Shown here: piece by piece, positions 57,739 to 64,000 of the stretch
Position numbering within the stretch: the first letter of the stretch is position 1
Layout: each line of letters opens with the position of its first letter
Assembly (NCBI GenBank): GCA_016271365.2
Contig: CM057449.1
Coordinates: 1,563,970,501 to 1,564,034,500 of the forward strand
DNA: 64,000 bases
Source: Neoceratodus forsteri
Lineage: Eukaryota; Chordata; Ceratodontiformes; Ceratodontidae
Direction: 5' to 3'
The notes under the pieces: model-generated
Database searches by the model: none
What the model was told of the DNA's origin: nothing
Seen by the model: only the letters and a program-made list of their open reading frames with translations
Made by a program: the position numbers and the translations under genes

Positions 57739-58080
57739 AGACCAAAGGGTGTAAATCTGTTCATACAGATCAACGGTTAACCGCTGTTTTTCATTTCAAA
57801 AAAAGACCTTTTAACAAATTTGTCTTAGCGTAAAATTTTTCAGTACCTTTGAAAATGTTTCTGAGCTTATGGGATCAAAACTCTGGATGCCTTGACTTTC
57901 CCTGCTTTCAGACCTAAGGGTGTAAATCAGTTCATACAAATCAATGATTAACCCCCAATTTTCATTTCATAAGAGACCTATTAACAAATTTGTTTAGTGT
58001 AAATTTTTTTCAGCACCTTTGAAAATGTTTCAAAGCTTATGGGATCAAAACTCGGGATGACTTGACTTTCCCTGCTTATG
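57739..58080 (+). repeat. Two tandem units of about 171 bp in the left arm
   Basis: Unit one starts AGACCAAAGGGTGTAAATC and unit two AGACCTAAGGGTGTAAATC at 57910. Both end near GACTTTCCCTGCTT. The right arm has only one unit, so the duplication followed formation of the fold-back. Confidence 0.85.
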
Positions 58081-58107
58081 TGCACCCTTACAAAAACTCA
58101 TGGCTCA

Positions 58108-58682
58108 GGCCAGCCTGGTGGCACTGAGGGTTGAGGCACTGGATGCCACACCTAACTCCATGCCAGTGACCCTGGTTCGGGAATGAGCCTGGGTCATCGG
58201 GGGTTGGCAGGGGAGGGAGACGAGTGAGCATCCGGAGGACAGTTCTCCTCTCCTGGGAGGGAGGGGGGGTTCCTGCTCGGCGCTTGACCAGCCTCTGGCA
58301 GAGGCCTGAGGCATGGCAAGTGTGGAGATGGCACTGGGGGGGTAGTGGTGACGTTAGCGGTGATGCCTTGGTGTCGGGCATGCACCACTCCCACAACAAA
58401 CAGGGAAAAGCAATCTCTGAGCTCCGAGTAGACGGAGCACTGAGGCAGACCACTAATAGCTCCCACCTGCCTGGTCCCAGGGTCTCCCAATGAAAGTTGA
58501 ATAGTTTGAGGTGTTCTGCCCAACTCATCCCCGCCTGGGGGAAGGGGAAGATCTGTGGCTCCATGGGGGATCGACTGTGAGACCAGGTAGGTGGCAGGAG
58601 TGGAGGCAGTCCTTCATTGGAGCTCCCAAAGAAGCGGAGCTCAGAAAGAGTAGGCAGGGGATAAAAAAAGAAATGGAAAAAA
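58108..58682 (+). mobile_element. tRNA-headed SINE near the fold-back centre
   Basis: About 575 bp flanked by the perfect 16-bp duplication AAAAACTCATGGCTCA (58092-58107 and 58683-58698). The head has an A box (TGGTGGCACTGAGGGTTG) and a B box (GACCCTGGTTCGGGAATGA). It ends in a run of A with single G interruptions. Same family as the insertions at 57116-57630 and 59612-59955. Confidence 0.85.
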
Positions 58683-59318
58683 AAAAACTCATGGCTCAAA
58701 TTGTCATTGTGCAGAGCACTTCTGCTTCCATGTGGTTCACCTTTCTCTTAATGTGCAGAAGGGGCTGGGATGCAGGTGAACACCCTGGAACCCATGCATA
58801 AAATTCTCCTGTTGATCCCATAAGCTCTGAAACATTTTCACATGTACTGAAAACATTTTTACACTGACAGATTTGTTAAAAGGTCTTTTTTGAAATGAAA
58901 AATGGGCTAGCCATTGATCTGTATGAACAGATTTACACCCTTCAGTCTAACAGTGTTAAAGGACACAGAGAAAATATAGATTACACTGTGAGAGACTGTG
59001 GTACATTCTTAATTTTAATAGAAACTGCATAAGAATATTTACTATAAAAATTCAGTCACAATGAAAATTCCATATGTATTAAGATGTTTTTTTTGCCACC
59101 CCTCATCCCAAACTACATTTTATTTAGCATGTTATTTCAGACCTGTGATACCAGCATTATATCTATTTCAGGAATTTTTTAAATATAAGCAAGCCACAGG
59201 AATATTTGTTATGAAATTTCAAGGAATTAGGAAAAGCAGGTTTGTTCTCCTTGCCTCATCATTTCTCATTTATGATTTATCAGTTAGTAGAGTAATGTAT
59301 TCACATTACAAATTACAA

Positions 59319-59524
59319 GGAGGCAGTATAGCGCAGTGGTCTAAGGCTCTGAGCTGCGAATTTGGTGACATCCAGCAGACCAGACCTGGGTTTGAATCCC
59401 ACAGCTTCTACTTGAATACTGTGTGACCCTGAGCAAGTCATTTAACCTCCTTGTGCTCCCAGGTCGCTCCTGTAAAAAAGCTTTCAGCTTAGTGTGCTAT
59501 ACCTGGTTAAACAACTAAATAAAA
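59319..59524 (+). mobile_element. MIR-like CORE-SINE in the right arm
   Basis: A three-part SINE. The tRNA-derived head has A box TAGCGCAGTGGTCTAAG and B box GGGTTTGAATCCCAC. A core block, GTGTGACCCTGAGCAAGTCA then TTTAACCTCCTTGTGC, matches the central CORE of MIR elements. The tail (TGTGCTATACCTGGTTAAAC, then AAATAAAAA) is shared with the L2-like LINE at 15838-15922. ATTACA-type bases flank it on both sides. The left arm of the fold-back lacks it. Confidence 0.85.
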
Positions 59525-59611
59525 AGATTACAGAGAATTGTATCTGTTCACAGTAGATGAATACTTAACTGGTGGAAGTTTTGTTTGCATGTTTTATGCA
59601 GCTCTGATTTT

Positions 59612-59955
59612 TTTTTAACATTATTTTGGGGGGTATTGTATGTCCTCGGTTTTCACCCATCCCCTTTCTCAGGTGTGTGTGCGCACGTGTGGAGGCACAT
59701 GCACGCTGCAGTCCGAGATGCCGTCCTGACTTGCCGCCCCTTTCTGCTTACACTGCCACTGGACCTGCACCACGTGGCAGCAGAACTACAGGGATGATGA
59801 CCTCCCCAGGAGAGGAGAGCTGCCATTAAGCTGCTCGATCCTTCTCCCCCTGGTTCTGGCACTCCGACGACCTGAGGACGTTCCCGAGCCTGGGTCACCA
59901 GCGTAGCACGAAATAAGGTATAATGCCTCAGTCCTCTGCACCACCAGGCCAGCTT
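59612..59955 (-). mobile_element. tRNA-headed SINE in the right arm
   Basis: Minus orientation. The head at the right end has CCTGGTGGTGCAGAGGACTG and GGTGACCCAGGCTCGGGAAC, related to the other two copies. It is flanked by GCAGCTCTGATTT at 59599-59611 and 59956-59968. The left arm shows the empty site. Confidence 0.78.
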
Positions 59956-60252
59956 GCAGCTCTGATTTAATTTGATGAAGAAACAGGAATGTTTTGAAAA
60001 ACTTATAAAGTGGGCAGCTTTACAGACTGCTAGCTACAATAATAATAAAACAGAGAGATTTAAGAATTACATGATTTGTCTAATTCCTCGAAAAATATTC
60101 TTTCATTTCACTGAATAGGACTAAAATAATTGTAAGGGTTGAGTACCATTTTATCTATTTTGGTTTAGAATATCTGGTGTTGGTTAACTCCCCTTCAATG
60201 AATTGATTTATCTAATAAGAAAGGGAGCCACGGGAGATTTATCAGTTGGAAT

Positions 60253-60640
60253 ATGGGCAGAGGTTGCAGCCATTGTTTAATTACAGCTTTCTTGGCTACT
60301 GTCAGAGCAATGCCTTTAAAATATTTCTGGTGTCTAGTATGGAACCCTTTAGGAAAATGTAGAAAGATGGCTAATTTGGAGTCAGTGGGAGGAAATCTGT
60401 GCAGATATTTTGTAACTCTCGTTCAGTTCCTTCTCAATATATTTTTTAAGGTTGGGCATAACCAAAATAAATTTGAGTGTGTTTCAACTTCTTCCCCATA
60501 CCCTCTCCAGCAAGTTTCCAGGTGTCATCCACCAAATTTACACCAGAAATCACCAAACTTTCAACAGTTTCTGGAGGCCTTGGCAGCCTACAGACCCCTG
60601 GCATGTTGTTTTGTGGTCAGTGCCCTGAATAAAATCTCAT
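60253..60640 (-). pseudogene. L1/Tx1 ORF2 C-terminus (right half of the split copy)
   Basis: On the minus strand from about 60600: EEVETHSNLFWLCPTLKNIL (the Cys/His region near the ORF2 end), then FPKGFHTRHQKYFKGIALTV and AKKAVIKQWLQPLP, where the fold-back structure interrupts. The continuation is at 56155-55690. Frame changes and stops are present. Confidence 0.72.
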
Positions 60641-61737
60641 GGTAGCAATGCCTCTGGTGACATTTATATCGTGACTGCTGCTGTTGAATCAATAAACGCA
60701 TACAGCGTCTACTCCTGGTCCTGGCAAACCTCAGTTACTCCGAGATGCTGATACTCAGAGGTGAGCTCTCTGTCTGTTTGGGACATTTTGCGTGCACTTT
60801 GTTTTCTCCTGCTCAATGTGTACCTCTTGAATTTTGTCTAGAAGCTGTTTATTACTCACAGTTCCAGTGCTTGCCCTGGCTGCTCAACCCCACACCATCA
60901 TGCCATACTGCCTAATTTTCTCCTACCCCATACCTTGAATCAACTGGTTTACGTTGTCCTGACTCACTTGTTTCAGATAACTACCTTTACATCTCATTAC
61001 CAAGGAGCAGGTGAAGCTAGTTCTTGCTCATCTCTGCTCCTTCCTTGATGTCTCCTTTCCCCCCTCACAGTCTGACTTTCAAAAATCCCTGCCATTTCCT
61101 CCCTCCTTCATGTCACTGACTTTGCCCATACTGACAATATTTAAAGAATAGCTTCTTCCTTAGCTGGCACAGATGACTTAACTTTCACAGAACATATTGT
61201 AATGTGCATGCTCTTTTATTTTATTAGTATCCTGTTTGCCTTGCACTGTGCTGTACTGGCTAATCCATTGTCACCATAATATATTGCATTTTGTAATATG
61301 GCTAAAAATCTCTGCTGTGAATCCGGCACAACGATAGGTGGAAACACACCCCATGGTATAAAATGAAGCTGTCATTAATTCCCTAGAAATGACCACTTCA
61401 TTTTGTAATACAAACACTGTCCACACGAAAAGTGCTACCTGAGCATGCAAAGACAAAGTTTCCAATCACTCACTCAGCCGTGATGATAGTTCGGCAGTTT
61501 TGAGCAGCAGCGCAAACAGCATCTTACTCGACAGTGACACATGGGCTGAGTTACACTACAGATCAACAATCTAAATGTTGAACTCGTAGCAGGCTGCATC
61601 CACAGTATAGACTGATCTTAGACGTTCCAAAACATATGGCGCTAAGTAGCATACAGTAACTCACACAAAAATGCGTATCTCTGTTCCCATTTTAAATAAT
61701 AATATTGGCAGTCAATTTCTGCAGCACTTTCTTATTA
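60641..61737. other. Unassigned sequence
   Basis: No gene or repeat family is recognised. A small inverted repeat at 61357-61405 (GTATAAAATGAAG ... CTTCATTTTGTAATAC) encloses CATTAATTCCCTAGAAATGA, which resembles the arm sequence of the palindromic element that follows. Confidence 0.4.
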
Positions 61738-61782
61738 CAAGTGCATTAATCACCTCGACAGGTCATTTCCCAGGAATTAATG

Positions 61783-63629
61783 TGTAACCCCTAGATGGCG
61801 CTATCCCAGGGGCTACTACCCCTGCCTGATTTGCCACTAACAGGTTGAGGGGCCTGGATCCGATGGCGGGTGCCTCCACCCAGAGGTCAGGGTTTGTAAT
61901 AGTTAAACTAACTTGGTCACAGCCCTCTGGGACACTGCAACCCCCCTTTCTTCCCACTAGTGGCCCACACAGTATATCAGAATTACCTTCACAGTATACA
62001 CTTACCCCCAGGACTGGTTCAGGCACTGGGACCCCTGTAAAATAAGAAGATACAGTGCAACAATCACAGTACAATACTTTAACATAGACAAATACCTTAG
62101 GCAGTATAACTTTGCTGAAACAAGCAGCTCTGATTTATTTGGGGATATAACAAGGACAGGAAATCAGGTTAATTAGCTTATCACTTTGCTCATCTACCTA
62201 TGGCTCTGTGCACAGGCCTATCCTACCAGTTACTGTCCTGGGTACCCAAGCCTAGTGGCTAGTCCAAACCGTGGCAGCTGGTAGGGCCCTTTCACCAGAG
62301 AAAGAAAAATTAGTTAAACAGTCAGCAGTACAGTAATTCCATTTGGATTCAATGTGGCAATTCAACAGGAGCGACCCTGAATTAGTACTCACGACCTCCA
62401 AACAAGATAGGGTCCTTCAACGTCAGCAGGGCTACTCTTGAGCTCCACAAGACTCCTCGCACATTTATATGACAAACTGCAACAGGCAAAGTCCTTTAAT
62501 GGCAGCAGGATTCCTTGATCTACACAGCCTCCTCACACATTTATATGGTAAACAGTAACAGGCAAAAGTCCTTTAATGGCAGCAGGATTCACTTGAGCTA
62601 CACAAGCCTCCTCACACATTTATATGGTAAACAGTAACAGGCAAAAGTCCTTTAATGGCAGCAGGATTCACTTGAGCTACACAAGCCTCCTCACACATTT
62701 ATGTGGTAAAAAGATACTATACCAGGCAGGCTGCTTCTCTATCGATCGCATAATTGCACAATACCGGGAGAAACACAGCAGATTCAGTTCCTGACAGACC
62801 GAGCGCAATTCAGCAATTTCTTCAGTCTTCTACAGGGTGAGCCTGGTTTCTACTCTTCAGATATCCTTTGATTCTCTTCACAGGATGGATTCAGTCCTAA
62901 CAAGCAGTTACACAAGCTGCAGACCAGAACTCGGGGCCTTACACCGTTTCCCGACTAAAACTGCACACCGAAAAAGCACAGGGCTCCTTCCCTCTTCACT
63001 GCCAGAGCTCAACTGAAACTCCAGCAGACAAAACCGGGCACTTCCTTTGAGTTCCTCCCAGTTCTTGGCTGGATTGGCTGTCACTCACAATAAACTGCCC
63101 TGTTGGTCCAAAAGGCGCCAAGTCAAACTACATCTCCCAGAGTCACTGCCCATACAATCCTCTTGTGGCTGGCTCAGATTACGAGTCCAAGTTCTGATTC
63201 GGCCAAGGCACCATTTTAGAGCTACCTTAACCCACACTGATTGGACCAGTTCAGCAGTTCAAAACTAGAATGGGGAACTAGGCAAACACAGTTCTGACTG
63301 CAAAAGCAGGTTAGACAAACTGTATTTTCATTATTACTCTAAATGATTTCTGGCAAACAGTTACATCTTTCAGATAGGTTTCCTTTGCACTCCTAGTGAC
63401 TGCAAAATGGAGTGAATTGGCAGCAGCTCGAGTGGTACTCAAGCAGAAAACACACAGTCCCCCATACAAACTAATTATGTCTGCAAGCAGACAGCTCTTA
63501 AAGAGACAGTACCAGAGGCTCTAAAACACTCACAGATAAATGGCTTAAACGCCAAACACCATTCAGGCTTGGAGCATTCAAGCAAGCTCCTGGAAGTCTT
63601 TTGGGAACCCCATTTGCAGGGGGGTTACA
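61783..63629 (-). repeat. Solo LTR of the Gypsy family
   Basis: A 1847-bp LTR with TGTAACCCCTAGATGGC at the plus-strand left end and GGGGGGTTACA at the right. It is flanked by AATG at 61779-61782 and 63630-63633. It is related along most of its length to the LTRs at 25345 and 37988 but more diverged. Solo LTRs arise by recombination between the two LTRs of one element. The strand follows the related full element. Confidence 0.9.
62405..62715 (-). repeat. About four tandem 78-bp units in the solo LTR
   Basis: Units share TCCTTTAATGGCAGCAGGAT, CTACACAAGCCTCCTCACAC and ATTTATATGG. The first is the most diverged, and the last two are nearly identical. The Gypsy LTRs carry a comparable duplicated stretch at 38952-39122, so this LTR zone expands repeatedly. 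Confidence 0.88.
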
Positions 63630-63740
63630 AATGCATGGTTGGATGGTGGGAAGCCCTCAGTCTGCGGCCTCGTGCACCCCCGGCCCCCACCATGCATTAA
63701 TTCCTGGGAAATGACCTCCTGTCTCGGTGATTAATGCTTA

Positions 63741-64000
63741 CATATTGCTCCCCAATCATTCTCCCAGGATGCATCTGGAAACAAGCTGTTATCAGCTCAG
63801 TATGGTCTTCCTGGTACTTCTTTAGATAAATAAATAAATTAGTTGTCTTTCTCCCAGTCACTACAGGAGGCAAACACATTCCTGAAGTGTTTCCCACATA
63901 GCATATCATTTCCATTAAGTATATATTTTTACTGTTAGAAAAATAAATTATTACAATTATTTAGTCAGTGTAATTTATAATTAACTGATTGATTATTAAT
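63741..64000. other. AT-rich sequence to the window end
   Basis: Nothing coding is recognised. It contains a short (AAAT)n run near 63825. Confidence 0.4.

Larger units (their letters stand above)
56156..60252. mobile_element. 4.1-kb fold-back structure inserted in an L1
   Basis: A long inverted repeat. Left-arm pieces at 56173-56378, 56887-57115 and 57631-58090 are complementary to right-arm pieces at 59960-60050, 59525-59610, 59050-59318 and 58810-59050. The arms are interrupted by SINE-type insertions on both sides and by one near the centre. The L1 sequence GGGCAGAGGTTGCA(T/G)CCA stands at both outer ends (56138-56155 and 60253-60270) as a probable target duplication. The right side has about 190 bp outside the pairing region. 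No protein frame is present. Confidence 0.7.
61738..63740. repeat. Palindromic hairpin element, copy 2, split by a solo LTR
   Basis: The left arm (61738-61782) reads GTGCATTAATCACC, GACAGGTCATTTCC and AGGAATTAATG. The right arm (63634-63740) has the complements, ending CGGTGATTAATGC. The loop CTGCGGCCTCGTGCAC is the complement of a GAGGCCGCAG-like core, as in copy 1 (ACGAGGCCGAAGGCC). Removing the LTR and one AATG gives a continuous palindrome of about 150 bp. Confidence 0.85.

Noticed and set aside
57739..58080. Tandem units as a satellite start
   Set aside because: Only two copies exist, inside one arm of the fold-back structure.
59324..59400. Functional tRNA gene (A and B boxes present)
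   Set aside because: The sequence does not fold as a tRNA and continues into a MIR-type core and LINE tail; it is a SINE head.
60253..60645. 130-codon plus-strand frame
   Set aside because: It is the antisense of an L1 ORF2 C-terminus; the minus strand gives recognisable LINE protein.

Overview
This window looks like vertebrate nuclear DNA from a large, repeat-rich genome. No intact host gene, rRNA or stand-alone tRNA gene is visible. Almost everything recognisable is transposable-element sequence. The element mix is Tx1/L1 LINEs, CR1-type LINEs, an L2-like LINE, a MIR-like CORE-SINE, tRNA-headed SINEs, a Gypsy LTR element with LTRs of about 1.9 kb, DIRS and Ngaro-like tyrosine-recombinase elements, a Crypton and hAT. 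An amphibian such as a caecilian or salamander, or a lungfish-like genome, would fit best, but the species cannot be read from the sequence.

Left part (1-18.9 kb). A Tx1-clade L1 on the minus strand runs off the left edge. It is followed by an L2/SINE 3' tail, a TTAA-flanked MITE, a 2.9 kb CR1-type LINE and two tandem hAT 5' ends. The second hAT end leads into a decayed BED-finger hAT transposase and a (CCA)n-rich minisatellite. Next comes a tyrosine-recombinase pseudogene of DIRS/Ngaro type, split by an L2-like LINE 3' end and followed by a candidate B1-A2-B2 split repeat.

Middle part (18.9-46.5 kb) is a stack of nested insertions. A 2 kb retroposed segment has a perfect 20-bp target-site duplication. 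An L1 LINE on the plus strand (about 21.0-44.2 kb) is cut into four ORF2 pieces by a minus-strand CR1 fragment, by a 14.6 kb Gypsy element (4-bp duplication TCCA) and by a 1.9 kb ORF1-only half-LINE (duplication of at least 12 bp). The Gypsy element itself carries another CR1 inside the end of its pol region. The L1 ends inside a DIRS reverse-transcriptase gene.

Right part (46.5-64 kb) holds an almost uninterrupted Crypton recombinase gene with one in-frame stop and a changed catalytic Arg. It also holds a compact element with textbook split direct repeats (A1...B1-A2-B2). A 4.1 kb fold-back structure sits inside another L1 and has itself collected five SINE-type insertions. Two copies of a small, nearly perfect palindromic element are present; the second was split by a solo LTR of the same Gypsy family (duplication AATG).

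Coding regions are broken by stops and frameshifts, so they are given as pseudogenes except where a long open frame survives. Boundaries marked by target-site duplications are firm; the others are approximate. All identifications come from reading motifs and repeats by eye.
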